Of a DNA stretch of 64,000 bases, positions 8,176-16,596 are shown piece by piece. Every line of letters begins with the position of its first letter. The stretch's first letter is position 1. The DNA is from Alphaproteobacteria bacterium HGW-Alphaproteobacteria-18 (lineage in GTDB: Bacteria > Pseudomonadota > Alphaproteobacteria > Caulobacterales > Hyphomonadaceae). The stretch lies in the NCBI GenBank assembly GCA_002841155.1, contig PHEH01000005.1, forward strand, positions 62,001 to 126,000. The letters run 5' to 3'. The notes under the pieces were generated by a model, which worked only from the letters and a program-made list of their open reading frames with translations, searched no databases and was not told the origin of the DNA. A program made the position numbers and the translations under genes.

Positions 8176-9378
8176 TTGGACTTCAATTTGCCGGGAGAAG
8201 ATGACCCGCGGCGCGTAAAGGTGCGCAGCTGGTTTGAAAAGAATCCCAACCCCACCTACGCCCAGCTGGCTGCGCAGGGCTGGACTGCCTCCAACTGGCC
8301 GGAGCCCTGGGGCGTGTCGGCGGATGCGGAGATGCAATGGATTATCGACGAGGAAATTCAGCGGGCAGGCCTGGAGCTTCCCTACACGATTAACGCGATC
8401 GGCCTGAATCAGTGCGGCCAGTCCCTGCTGACCCATGGCACCGAGGCGCAGCGCCAGAAGTTCCTGCCGCCGGCGCTCGCATGCGAAGAAATCTGGTGCA
8501 TGCTCTTCTCCGAGCCGTCTGGCGGCTCTGATCTGGGTGGACTACGTACGACCGCTAAACTTGAGGGTGATCACTACATTGTAAATGGTCACAAGATCTG
8601 GACGTCGGTGGCCGATCACGCTTCGGTGGGAGTTCTCGTGGCGCGCACGGACACCAGTAAGCCCAAACATACGGGCCTCAGCATGTTTCTCATCGACATG
8701 CACAGCCCGGGTATCACCGTGAACCCTATCATCGACCTTACGGGCAACAAGAACGAGTATAACGAAGTATTTCTCGACAATGTGAAGGTGCCGGCCGATG
8801 CCCTTCTCGGACGGGAAGGGGATGGCTGGAAGCTGGCAATCGAGCAGCTTCAGACCGAGCGCGTCGGCATGACGAAGCCAGGTGTCGTCTGGGGTATGGG
8901 GCCGACGGCGCGGGATCTTATGGATGGTCTTATCAAAACCGGACGCATCAGCGATCCGCTTCTCCGCGATGATGCCGCCAAGACGTATATCGAAGGCGAG
9001 ATCCTGCGGCTGCTGACCTACCGGAATATGAGCAACCGGATGAATGGCAAGCCTGCCGGCTTCGAGGGCAGTGCGGGCAAGATGCTGTCTTCGCCGCACG
9101 GGCAGCGCATGGCCGACATCGCCAAGCGCTCGCAAGGCGCGGCGGGCATGATCCGTGACCCGGACGTGCTGCCCTTGCCCGACAAGAAGTGGGGCATGTT
9201 CTCCGACTGGGATTACGCCTACTGGTTCTCGCCGGCCAATACGCTGGGCGTCGGTACGCAGGAAGTGCTGCTGAACGTGGTGGCTGAGCGTGTGCTGGGG
9301 CTTCCCAGAGATATAGACCCGACTGCAAAGATTCCGTTCTCGGAGCTTTCCGGTGGCCGGGCCAAAGCAGCAGAGTAG
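8176..9378 (+). CDS. Acyl-CoA dehydrogenase, first subunit of a probable heteromeric pair
   Basis: 400 residues starting at TTG 8176 (MDFNLPGEDD), chosen because GGAGGG lies 7 bases upstream and no ATG is near. It contains the FSEPSGGSDLGGLRTTA flavin segment and the C-terminal GVGTQEVLLNVVAERVLGLPRD found in FadE-type subunits of steroid and aromatic degraders, but not the GYxxEYP catalytic base of classical members. The next gene follows after 8 bases and is a shorter, divergent acyl-CoA dehydrogenase. Such adjacent unequal pairs usually form alpha2beta2 enzymes (as in ChsE1-ChsE2 and FadE28-FadE29) acting on bulky or short branched acyl-CoAs; assigning it here is inference. Confidence 0.88.
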   Translation: MDFNLPGEDDPRRVKVRSWFEKNPNPTYAQLAAQGWTASNWPEPWGVSADAEMQWIIDEEIQRAGLELPYTINAIGLNQCGQSLLTHGTEAQRQKFLPPALACEEIWCMLFSEPSGGSDLGGLRTTAKLEGDHYIVNGHKIWTSVADHASVGVLVARTDTSKPKHTGLSMFLIDMHSPGITVNPIIDLTGNKNEYNEVFLDNVKVPADALLGREGDGWKLAIEQLQTERVGMTKPGVVWGMGPTARDLMDGLIKTGRISDPLLRDDAAKTYIEGEILRLLTYRNMSNRMNGKPAGFEGSAGKMLSSPHGQRMADIAKRSQGAAGMIRDPDVLPLPDKKWGMFSDWDYAYWFSPANTLGVGTQEVLLNVVAERVLGLPRDIDPTAKIPFSELSGGRAKAAE

Positions 9379-9386
9379 GACACAGC

Positions 9387-10499
9387 ATGAATTTTGCACT
9401 GAGTGAGGACCACGAGTTCCTTCGCGATTCCGCCGCCAAGTTTGTCGACGAGCGGGTTGATCTGTCGCCGCTCCTTCGGCCGGGCGCGGATGTGTCGGCA
9501 GCAGGGTATGATCAGCTCTGGGACAAGATCGTTGAGCTCGGGTGGAGCGCTATTGCGGTTCCCGAGGTCTATGGCGGACTCGGAATGAGTTATATCGACC
9601 TGGTCATGATTATCGGCGAAACCGGGCGCACGCTGGCTCCGTCACCCCTGTTCGGAACGCTTGCGGGTGCATGGGCTATCGAAAAGGCGGGTTCGGAAGC
9701 CCAGAAAATGGCGTACCTGCCCAAGCTTGCAGAGGGCCTGAAGCTGGCGCTCGCGGTCGCTGATGAAAGCGGATCGTACGATAATATGGCGACGGATGTC
9801 GCAGCTACGAAGGCAGGTGATCGCTATCGGCTATCGGGTACGAAGTCGTTCGTGGTCGATGCAGCATCTGCGGACAAGATTATTGTTTCGGCCCTCGTTG
9901 AGGGTCGAAAGGACTTTTTTCTTGTCGATGCGGAGACTGCCGGCGTTGAAATTGAAGTCCTGCCCTGGCGGGATATAACGCGCCAGGTCTGCAAGCTTGT
10001 ACTGAAAGAGGTCGAGGCTGAGCGGCTGGAACAGAGCAGCGATCAGGTCTGGCCATGGGTGCGTGACCGGCTCTACCTTGTCCTTGCAGCTGAAAGCGCT
10101 TCTGGGATCCGGGCCGTTCTCGACGATGCAGTGTCTTACGCTAAACAGAGAATTGCGTTTGGCCGGCCAATCGGCGCTTTCCAGGCCATCAAGCACCAGC
10201 TTGCAAATATTGCGGGTGCCGCAGAGGGCGCCAATGCCATGGTGCAATACGCGGCCTGGGCGCTGTCAGAAGGTGACAGCCGGTCGAGCCTCGCTGCGGC
10301 CATGGCGCAGAGCTACGCCAGTGATCAGTATAAGGAGGCATCGCACCGGAACATTCAGGTCTACGGTGCGATCGGCTTTACCTGGGAGATGAAAAATCAC
10401 CTCTATTACAAGCGGGCCCGTTGCAATGCCGAGCTGCTGGGTTCGCCTGCCTCGCAACGCGAACAGGTCGTCCGCTTCCTGGAGCAGGAGGCAGCCTAG
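9387..10499 (+). CDS. Acyl-CoA dehydrogenase, second subunit of a probable heteromeric pair
   Basis: 370 residues, somewhat short for the family. It keeps the N-terminal helical domain and the C-terminal QVYGAIGFTWEMKNHLYYKRAR segment, where the Glu of GFTWE is the likely catalytic base. The mid-protein flavin-binding region is weak (ALAVADESGSYDNMATDVAA instead of a TEPxxGSD motif). With its 5' neighbour, 8 bases away and clearly cotranscribed, it probably forms a mixed tetramer in which the two chains share FAD and catalytic duties. No further gene follows in the operon. Confidence 0.87.
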   Translation: MNFALSEDHEFLRDSAAKFVDERVDLSPLLRPGADVSAAGYDQLWDKIVELGWSAIAVPEVYGGLGMSYIDLVMIIGETGRTLAPSPLFGTLAGAWAIEKAGSEAQKMAYLPKLAEGLKLALAVADESGSYDNMATDVAATKAGDRYRLSGTKSFVVDAASADKIIVSALVEGRKDFFLVDAETAGVEIEVLPWRDITRQVCKLVLKEVEAERLEQSSDQVWPWVRDRLYLVLAAESASGIRAVLDDAVSYAKQRIAFGRPIGAFQAIKHQLANIAGAAEGANAMVQYAAWALSEGDSRSSLAAAMAQSYASDQYKEASHRNIQVYGAIGFTWEMKNHLYYKRARCNAELLGSPASQREQVVRFLEQEAA

Positions 10500-10941
10500 A
10501 AAACCGGGGCGGTCTGTCAGACTTGCGGGGCGGCAGCTGGATCCGCCGGTGGATTGCTTTAGCAAGAACCGGTCCAGCCGCTTGCCCGGCGAGCCTGTCG
10601 CCGGCTTGAGGCTGTCTCATGCATTTGGATTTTCCGGGAACTCTGATCTGCTTAAGGGCAGGGGCTCCCTTCGTGCGCGGCAGAAGATCATGATTCTTGC
10701 GCTTCCCGGTTGACGGGTCACTTCAGTGCGTTGCGGGGAAGGCGTGCGAAGAAAGTCTGTACACCTCATTTTCCGGCAAGGTACGGCTATGCTCAGGTGT
10801 GCCCAAAACTGAGTCAGGTCGCCCGGCCTGTCTCTCTTCTGCTCCACTGAAGTCTTTTTGCGTGACGGCGGGCCAGGTCGAACTGTTCGGCGTGTCGCCG
10901 CGCCGCTCAGCCAGGGAGGCGCTTTCCCTCCAGGAGACATA
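10500..10941. other. Intergenic region between convergent genes
   Basis: About 440 bp between the stop of the dehydrogenase pair and the stop of the GntR gene. No convincing gene is seen. A hairpin with 7-base arms CCGGCGA/TCGCCGG at 10,586-10,604 lacks a following T-run, so it is at best a weak terminator. Confidence 0.45.
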
Positions 10942-11667
10942 TCAGGCGTGGCTATCAAATGGCTCGAGATCCAGCATGTGCAGGTTGCCGGATTTTTGCA
11001 CAACATAGGCGTGCAGCACTGCCATGTGCGCCGCCATTGCAGCGGAGGCTGCGTCGGCATCGCGCTGCCTGATCTTATCCAGAACTTCCCGCCTCATGGC
11101 GACGAGATCGGTCAGGTGTTCTGGCCGGAGAGCGAGCAGGATCTGGGCGATGATTTCCGATAGCGACCCAATTATCACGGTCAGCACGTCATTTTTGGCG
11201 GCGGTGCCGAGGAGTGCGTAGAAGTCCATGATTTCAGAGATCGACGCCTCGACCGCCTGCGCTTCGATAGCGACGCGCATGCGTTCGACGTTTGCGTCCA
11301 GGGCCGCGAAGTCGGCATCGGTCCCGCGCGCGCAGGCGAGCCGGACGGCCTGGTCGAGCAGGTAGCTCCGCGCCTCGGTGAGCTGGTCGAGTGACAGCTT
11401 CCCCAGGAAAACGAGGTCATTGACTGTCCTGGAGACTGCCCGGCCATCTCCCTGTCGGATGAATGCGCCGCCGCTGACTCCCTTGCGCAGTTCAAGCATC
11501 CCGGAGTTTTCAAGTGCGCGCAGTGCTTCGCGGACCACAGGGCGGCCCACACCGAGTTGTTCAGCGAGGTCGCGCTCGGACGGAAGCTTATCGCCAGGCT
11601 TCAGCTTTCCTCGCATCAGGTCGCGGCGGATAGAGTTATAGACTTCTTCAAAAAGACGTTGGGTCAT
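10942..11667 (-). CDS. GntR family transcriptional regulator, FadR (FCD) subfamily
   Basis: 241 residues from ATG 11667 (MTQRLFEEVYNSIRRDLMRG). The N-terminal winged helix shows LPSERDLAEQLGVGRPVVREALRALENSGMLELRKG, the GntR signature, followed by an all-helical FCD effector domain with its metal-ligand-type positions. Such proteins usually repress until they bind an acid or acyl-CoA ligand. It is transcribed divergently from the Rieske dioxygenase operon. The intergenic region holds TGGT-N3-ACCA at 11,880-11,890, a classical operator form for this subfamily, so it very probably controls that operon and itself. Confidence 0.9.
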   Translation of the reverse strand: MTQRLFEEVYNSIRRDLMRGKLKPGDKLPSERDLAEQLGVGRPVVREALRALENSGMLELRKGVSGGAFIRQGDGRAVSRTVNDLVFLGKLSLDQLTEARSYLLDQAVRLACARGTDADFAALDANVERMRVAIEAQAVEASISEIMDFYALLGTAAKNDVLTVIIGSLSEIIAQILLALRPEHLTDLVAMRREVLDKIRQRDADAASAAMAAHMAVLHAYVVQKSGNLHMLDLEPFDSHA

Positions 11668-11830
11668 GATCCGTCCGGCTTCAACTCTGCGGCTGTCACA
11701 GCCGAAGCCTTCTTCCTCCTCCAGGATGTCCAAACAACCCCTGTGGCTGTTGTGGCGGGTAAGGGTACGGAGAACGGCATGTGCCACCTGTCCAGATCCT
11801 GATCGCACATTGACGCACCGTTGTTATCGC

Positions 11831-11854
11831 GTAAAACAAATATTTTAGTTTGAC
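11831..11854 (-). promoter_or_regulatory. AACGTTTGTTTTAG-type motif, site H
   Basis: The top strand reads GTAAAACAAATATTTTAGTT followed by TGAC, imperfectly palindromic; the reverse contains ATTTGTTTTAC. It overlaps the TTGACA box of the Rieske operon promoter. It resembles the other members of the motif set but is the most divergent. Confidence 0.35.
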
Positions 11855-11878
11855 AGTCCGCACCCGGGACAATATCGA
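11850..11878 (+). promoter_or_regulatory. Putative sigma-70 promoter of the Rieske dioxygenase operon
   Basis: TTGACA at 11,850-11,855 is followed after 17 bases by TATCGA at 11,873-11,878. The -35 box is perfect and the -10 box weak. The GntR-type operator begins 2 bases after the -10 box, in position to block initiation. Confidence 0.5.
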
Positions 11879-11879
11879 T

Positions 11880-11890
11880 TGGTAATACCA
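11880..11890. promoter_or_regulatory. GntR/FadR-subfamily operator TGGT-N3-ACCA
   Basis: TGGTAATACCA is a perfect 4+3+4 inverted repeat of the form bound by FadR-subfamily GntR regulators. It sits between the gntR gene and the Rieske dioxygenase operon, just downstream of the predicted -10 box. Confidence 0.6.
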
Positions 11891-11996
11891 TTTGGAAGGC
11901 GCATCAAGGTGGACGCAAAGCCCCTGATCGAAGCCTCTTATGGCGATAAATTGGTCCCGGAACAGGGCGGGCGGGGCGAGGTGCAGGAGGATTGGC

Positions 11997-13286
11997 ATGC
12001 CGGATTCATTGGTCACGGAAAGTAAAACGCGCGGAACGTCCATGGTCGTGGACGATCGCGAAAACGGGCTGTTCAGGGTCAATCGCAAAGCGTTCCTGGA
12101 CGACGAAGTGCTCGCGATGGAGCGGGACAGGATTTTCAGCCGGTGCTGGCTGTTTCTCGGTCATGCGTCTGAGTTGCCTAATCCCAATGACTTCGTGACG
12201 CGCAATGTCGGCGGCAAGGAGATTATCTTCAATCGCGACCGCAAGGGCGAGTTTCATGCTTTCCTCAACACCTGTCCGCACAGGGGCGCGATGGTCGAGC
12301 GTCAGGAGGCTGGCAATTCGCTTGGCTTCAGGTGTTTCTACCATGGCTGGGCATTCAACAATAATGGCAGCTATGCGACACGCCACCAGCCGGGCACCTA
12401 TCCGGAAAACTTCAACCATGATGGTTGCGCCAACCTGGTTCCGGTAAAGCTGGAGCAATATCGGGATTTCTACTTCATCAACTATGACAATGGCGCGAAC
12501 TCGCTGGACTCCTATCTGGCAGACGCCAAGCTTGTGCTCGATATCATCGACCAGCACGGGCCGAACGGCATGGAAGTCGCAGGCGGCGCGCAGAAGTACA
12601 GCATTCGCTCGAACTGGAAGCTCCTTATGGAGAACAGTTACGATGGCTATCATGCAATGGACACGCACGAGACATACTTCAAGTATCTCGCCGATGCGAT
12701 TGGTGGGCCGGCTGAGTTGCCCAAGGTCACCAATGTCATGAACCTGAAGAATGGTCATGCGGCCATTGAGGGCGACGCGCCCTGGGGGCGGCCAGTCGCC
12801 AAGTGGATCCCCGCCTGGGGGGAGAAGGCCAAGACGGAAGTTGACGAGATCAAGCGTGAAGTGATCGGCCGTGTCGGAGTGGAGCAGGCTAACCGTATCT
12901 GCCAGCTTGGCCGCAACACGGGTATTTTTCCCAACCTTGTGATCAACGATATCATGGCGATCACGGTACGGACATTTTATCCGGTGGAACCGGGGCTCAT
13001 GAATGTGACGGCATGGGCGCTCGGTGTAAAAGGGGAATCAAGGGACTTCCGTAAGCGGCGTCTGGACAATTTTCTGGAATTCCTCGGGCCAGGCGGCTTT
13101 GCGACGCCGGACGATGTCGAGGCGCTTGAGTCGGCCTATCGGGGGTATGCTGCCCACCAGCTTGCGCCATGGAACGATATTTCTCGTGGCCTGTCGCGCG
13201 GCGCGGGTGAGCCGTTCAGGGCGGATGATGAAGAGCAGATGCGCTGCTTCTGGCGCGAATGGGATCGCAGGATGGGAGGCGAATGA
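11997..13286 (+). CDS. Rieske non-haem iron aromatic ring-hydroxylating dioxygenase, alpha subunit
   Basis: 429 residues from ATG 11997, preceded by AGGAGG. The Rieske cluster ligands are Cys93-Pro-His95 (NTCPHRG) and Cys113-x2-His116 (CFYHGW). The mononuclear iron site is in MENSYDGYHAMDTH, with Asp216, His219 and His224; the third ligand is likely in the GGFATPDD segment near the C-terminus. It adds both atoms of O2 to an aromatic ring, giving a cis-dihydrodiol, and needs a ferredoxin (probably the one at 20,767) and a reductase not seen here. It overlaps the beta subunit gene by ATGA. The benzoate/anthranilate/cumate-like branch seems closest, from memory of the family only. Confidence 0.93.
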   Translation: MPDSLVTESKTRGTSMVVDDRENGLFRVNRKAFLDDEVLAMERDRIFSRCWLFLGHASELPNPNDFVTRNVGGKEIIFNRDRKGEFHAFLNTCPHRGAMVERQEAGNSLGFRCFYHGWAFNNNGSYATRHQPGTYPENFNHDGCANLVPVKLEQYRDFYFINYDNGANSLDSYLADAKLVLDIIDQHGPNGMEVAGGAQKYSIRSNWKLLMENSYDGYHAMDTHETYFKYLADAIGGPAELPKVTNVMNLKNGHAAIEGDAPWGRPVAKWIPAWGEKAKTEVDEIKREVIGRVGVEQANRICQLGRNTGIFPNLVINDIMAITVRTFYPVEPGLMNVTAWALGVKGESRDFRKRRLDNFLEFLGPGGFATPDDVEALESAYRGYAAHQLAPWNDISRGLSRGAGEPFRADDEEQMRCFWREWDRRMGGE

Positions 13287-13807
13287 TGGCTGATCAGAAA
13301 CAGGTAGCAGGCGCAAAGGTAGAGCAGCCATTGCCACGCGCCGTCTATGAGGATTTCTTATTCGAAGAAGCCGCCATGCTCGACGAATGGCGGCTCGAAG
13401 AGTGGCTTGCCCTTTTCACCGAGGAGTCGGTTTATGAGGTGCCGCGGGCGGGCGCGCCGGACACGGCGGATTCTGCACAAGACCTTTTTTACATTGCCGA
13501 TAACTATTTCCGGCTCGGGCACCGCGTGAAGCGGTTGCTGGACAAGGCGGCACATGCCGAGTGGCCCCGATCGGTGCAGTCCCACCTGATATCGAACGTC
13601 CGGGTCAGAGGGAGTGATGAAAAAGGTGTTCACGTGACCTGCCGGTTCATTACGCATCGCGCAAAAAACGACGTGATCGACATCTATGCGGGACACCATA
13701 ATTATATTTTCAGAACGATAGGCGGGAAGCTGCGGATCCTGTCCAAGCGGTCCTTCCTCGCGTCCAACAGTCTTCGCGATCAGGGTAAGGTCACAATAAT
13801 TCTGTAA
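13283..13807 (+). CDS. Aromatic ring-hydroxylating dioxygenase, beta subunit
   Basis: 174 residues, the usual size of the small NTF2-fold subunit. Typical segments are EEAAMLDEWRLEEWLALFTEES near the start, the AHAEWPRSVQSHLISNVRV strand and an FRTIGGKLRILSKRSFL strand near the end. It has no cofactor and completes the alpha3beta3 hexamer. ATG 13283 overlaps the alpha stop codon (ATGA) and follows GGGAGG, so translation is coupled. Confidence 0.92.
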   Translation: MMADQKQVAGAKVEQPLPRAVYEDFLFEEAAMLDEWRLEEWLALFTEESVYEVPRAGAPDTADSAQDLFYIADNYFRLGHRVKRLLDKAAHAEWPRSVQSHLISNVRVRGSDEKGVHVTCRFITHRAKNDVIDIYAGHHNYIFRTIGGKLRILSKRSFLASNSLRDQGKVTIIL

Positions 13808-13862
13808 TCCGTCGCATCGCTGGGTCAGATTTTTCTGACTGTTCCGGACCTGGAGTCTGCTT

Positions 13863-14870
13863 GTGCCCATCATTGATGTTCACTGCCACGTCTCGCCATT
13901 GGATTACCCGGCAGCCCCGAACGCAGAGGCTGCCAAGCGCTGGCCGTGCATGGCTTGCGAAAGCCCGGTGTCGGGCACGCTCATGATCGGGGACAAGCCA
14001 TTCCGGTCTCTCGACAACCGGTCCTGGGACATTGCTCGGCGTCTTGAGGATATGGACCGCGACGATGTGGCGGTGCAGGTTCTCTCTCCGATGCCGGAAT
14101 TGCTGTCTTACTGGCATGCGACCGAAGACGCGGTGATCCTGTGCGATGCCGTCAATGCTCAGATTGCGGAGATGATTGCCCGGCATCCGGGACGCTTTCG
14201 CGGATTAGGCGCGGTTCCTCTTCAGGATCCTGCCGCAGCAAAGCGATATCTGAGGCGCATCAAGCTCGATTACGGCCTTTCAGGCGTGGAGCTGGGCAGC
14301 AACATCAACGGCACGATGCTTGGCGATCCGTCGTTCGATGAGTTTTATGCAGAGGCGGAATCGCTTGGACTGTCGGTATTCGTCCATGCGCTTCAGCCGG
14401 TCGCGGCAATAGCCGCAAACATGCCGCCGGCTGAGACGGCATTTGTCTATTTTCCGATCGATGTTGCCATGGCCGCCGCATCGATTGCGATGAGCGGGAT
14501 CCTGCACCGTTTCCCGCGTCTTCGCATCGCGTTCAGTCATGGCGGGGGGGCGATCGGGTCGATCATCGGGCGGATGGATACGGGATGGCATGCGACTGAC
14601 GGATATGGAGGACGCATGCCCGAGGCACCCAGTCAGACCATTCGGAAGATGTACTTCGACAGCAATGTTCTGGACCCGGACTATCTGTGCTATCTGGTTC
14701 GAAACGTCGCGCCCGGTCGCGTCTTTGCCGGAACAGATTACCCTTATCCGATCATGCAGCAGGATCCGGCGAAGTTCATTTCCAGCCTGCCTCTGTCCGT
14801 GAATGAAATTCAGAACCTCAACTGGGGGGCGGCGGAGAGGTTCCTCGACGAAGTGATCGTCCGTCCCTGA
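13863..14870 (+). CDS. Amidohydrolase-family decarboxylase/hydrolase (ACMSD-like)
   Basis: 335 residues from a GTG start. The metal-binding His-x-His is at residues 7 and 9 (IIDVHCH), with further ligands in FVHALQP, FSHGGG and the Asp of GTDYPY, the pattern of the 2-amino-3-carboxymuconate-6-semialdehyde decarboxylase branch of amidohydrolases. Members decarboxylate ring-cleavage products or aromatic acids through a divalent metal. It follows the dioxygenase genes in the same direction after 55 bases. If the Rieske enzyme acts on a benzoate-type acid, this enzyme would remove the retained carboxyl group after ring cleavage; this is inference. Confidence 0.88.
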   Translation: MPIIDVHCHVSPLDYPAAPNAEAAKRWPCMACESPVSGTLMIGDKPFRSLDNRSWDIARRLEDMDRDDVAVQVLSPMPELLSYWHATEDAVILCDAVNAQIAEMIARHPGRFRGLGAVPLQDPAAAKRYLRRIKLDYGLSGVELGSNINGTMLGDPSFDEFYAEAESLGLSVFVHALQPVAAIAANMPPAETAFVYFPIDVAMAAASIAMSGILHRFPRLRIAFSHGGGAIGSIIGRMDTGWHATDGYGGRMPEAPSQTIRKMYFDSNVLDPDYLCYLVRNVAPGRVFAGTDYPYPIMQQDPAKFISSLPLSVNEIQNLNWGAAERFLDEVIVRP

Positions 14871-14877
14871 CAGATTC

Positions 14878-15672
14878 TCAGGAACGCTGATCAGCCTCCT
14901 GAGCTGCGTCCCGCGGCGCGCCAAGAAGTTCACCGAGTGTCCTTGCGCAGGTTTCGAGGAAGGGGTGAAAGCCCATCGGGTCTGTGTTCTGACCTCTGCC
15001 GACCAGCATCGAAACGGATACCGCGGCGACGGTTTCTCCCAGTGGCCCGGCGACGGGTACAGCAAGACAGATCATATCCTCACTGACTTCCCTGTCGTCG
15101 ATTGCGAACCCCGTCTGCCGGGTTTTCAGAATTTCCTGTTTCAGGGAGGCAGGCTCAATCAGGGTATGAGGCGTCAGCGGCACGAAAGCGCCTTCGTGCA
15201 GATAGTCATCAAGATCGGCGTCTTGTAATCCTGCAAGCAGCACCTTTCCAAGTGCCGAGCAGTAAGCCTCCAGCTGCATGCCTTCTCGAGTGAAGCTGGC
15301 CGCTCTGGGGGGGCGGCCCGGGATGCGGATCTTGTAAGTGACCATGCCGCTCTCCAGGATGCCAAGATGAGAGGTCAGACCGGTTTCCTGAGACAATTGT
15401 TTCAGAAGCGGCCGTGCGACCCGCGTAATATGCGCGGAGGCATCGCTTTGACTGTACAGCAGCGTCGCAGCGAGGCCCGGCCCGTAAAGATTGGGTCCGT
15501 AGCGGCTGGCAAAGCCGGCATCCACCAGTTGTGAGGCCAGGCGATAAGCTGTCGACAGCGGCAGATCGAGCCCAGCCGCAATTTCATTGAATGGCGTCCT
15601 GCCGCCGTCCGCGACAATGCCTCTCAGGAGGGCCAGTGACTTTTCGAGCGATGTCGTGTGCGTTCGAGACAT
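14878..15672 (-). CDS. IclR family transcriptional regulator
   Basis: 264 residues from ATG 15672, preceded by GGGAG. The N-terminal winged helix (SLEKSLALLRGIVADGGRTPFNEIAAGLDLPLSTAYRL) is followed by the IclR effector domain with EAYCSALGKVLLA and DDREVSEDMICLAVPV. IclR proteins in aromatic catabolism can activate or repress and usually bind the pathway substrate. It is divergent from the hydratase-dehydrogenase-aldolase operon across a 130 bp region, so this operon is the likely target. It is convergent with the amidohydrolase gene, with 7 bases between stops. Confidence 0.92.
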   Translation of the reverse strand: MSRTHTTSLEKSLALLRGIVADGGRTPFNEIAAGLDLPLSTAYRLASQLVDAGFASRYGPNLYGPGLAATLLYSQSDASAHITRVARPLLKQLSQETGLTSHLGILESGMVTYKIRIPGRPPRAASFTREGMQLEAYCSALGKVLLAGLQDADLDDYLHEGAFVPLTPHTLIEPASLKQEILKTRQTGFAIDDREVSEDMICLAVPVAGPLGETVAAVSVSMLVGRGQNTDPMGFHPFLETCARTLGELLGAPRDAAQEADQRS

Positions 15673-15802
15673 ATGCGTTTTCTCCCGTATCCTGAGAACT
15701 CCCATAGCGGTGTTGATTGAAAATATAAGACCCGGAATTTAAAACCCTTGTCTAATTGAACGCTTCTCTCCAGCAAGAGACAGAGAACAGGGATCACCGC
15801 AT
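15673..15802. promoter_or_regulatory. Divergent promoter region of iclR and the lower-pathway operon
   Basis: 130 bp, AT-rich in its middle (15,717-15,760). It separates the two divergent genes and must hold both promoters and any IclR site; I could not fix a specific operator. Confidence 0.4.
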
Positions 15803-16594
15803 ATGGCGTCTGACAGAGATCAGTATCAAGCGGCCGCGCTCCGGCTGAGGGAAGCTTATTGCGGACAGACGGTGCCGCCGCTTCGCGACATTCTTTCTCC
15901 AACGGATGTAGAAGGAGCATACGCGATTCAGGCCATCAACACGAGCTACTGGAGTGATTCCGGGCGGAAGGTCGTTGGCCGGAAAGTTGGGTTGACGGCG
16001 AAGTCTGTGCAGCAGCAGCTCGGAGTAGATCAGCCTGATTTCGGTGTTCTGTTCGAGGATATGCGCCTTCCAAATCGGGGGACCTTGTTGCCATCCCAAT
16101 GCATTCAGCCCAAGGCCGAAGCCGAGGTTGCCATTATCCTGAAATCCGATCTGAAGAGCGCGGCAGTTACGAGAGCGGATGTGCTCGAGGCAACGGGTCA
16201 GGTGTTTGCTGCGATCGAAATCGTCGACAGCCGGATTTCGGACTGGAAGATCACTTTCGCCGACACGGTTGCAGACAACGGATCATCCGCATTCTTCGTG
16301 CTGGGTGATGCAAAAGATGCTGTTGCCGACCTTGATCTTTACACGTGCGGGATGGCGATGGAGGTCAATGGCCAGGTTGCTTCCCTCGGGGTCGGAGCTG
16401 CGTGTCTTGGCCATCCGCTGGAGGCGGCAGCGTGGCTGGCCTCTACGCTTGCAGCGCAGGGAGATCATCTAAAAGCAGGCGATATCGTGCTCACCGGCGC
16501 GCTGGGCCCCATGGTGACCCTGTCGCCAGGTGACAGGGTTGTGGCCAGAATCGGGGGCTTGGGGACCTGCGAATTCGAGTATGGAAGGGGATAG
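15803..16594 (+). CDS. mhpD: 2-hydroxypenta-2,4-dienoate (2-keto-4-pentenoate) hydratase
   Basis: 263 residues. The fumarylacetoacetase-like fold shows [28 protein letters not shown], then the metal-binding [10 protein letters not shown] pair of Glu residues, and [16 protein letters not shown], all typical of MhpD/BphH/HsaE. It adds water to 2-hydroxypenta-2,4-dienoate to give 4-hydroxy-2-oxovalerate. It is first in a compact operon with the acetaldehyde dehydrogenase and aldolase genes, with only 2 bases between the first two. This is the lower meta pathway, taking the C5 product of the hydrolase at 5,378. Confidence 0.93.
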   Translation: MASDRDQYQAAALRLREAYCGQTVPPLRDILSPTDVEGAYAIQAINTSYWSDSGRKVVGRKVGLTAKSVQQQLGVDQPDFGVLFEDMRLPNRGTLLPSQCIQPKAEAEVAIILKSDLKSAAVTRADVLEATGQVFAAIEIVDSRISDWKITFADTVADNGSSAFFVLGDAKDAVADLDLYTCGMAMEVNGQVASLGVGAACLGHPLEAAAWLASTLAAQGDHLKAGDIVLTGALGPMVTLSPGDRVVARIGGLGTCEFEYGRG

Positions 16595-16596
16595 GC

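Larger units (their letters stand above)
11668..11996. other. Divergent control region between gntR and the Rieske operon
   Basis: 329 bp without a gene. It holds, in order, the AT-rich palindromic-looking site at 11,831-11,854, a TTGACA box at 11,850-11,855, and the TGGT-N3-ACCA operator at 11,880-11,890. Confidence 0.6.
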
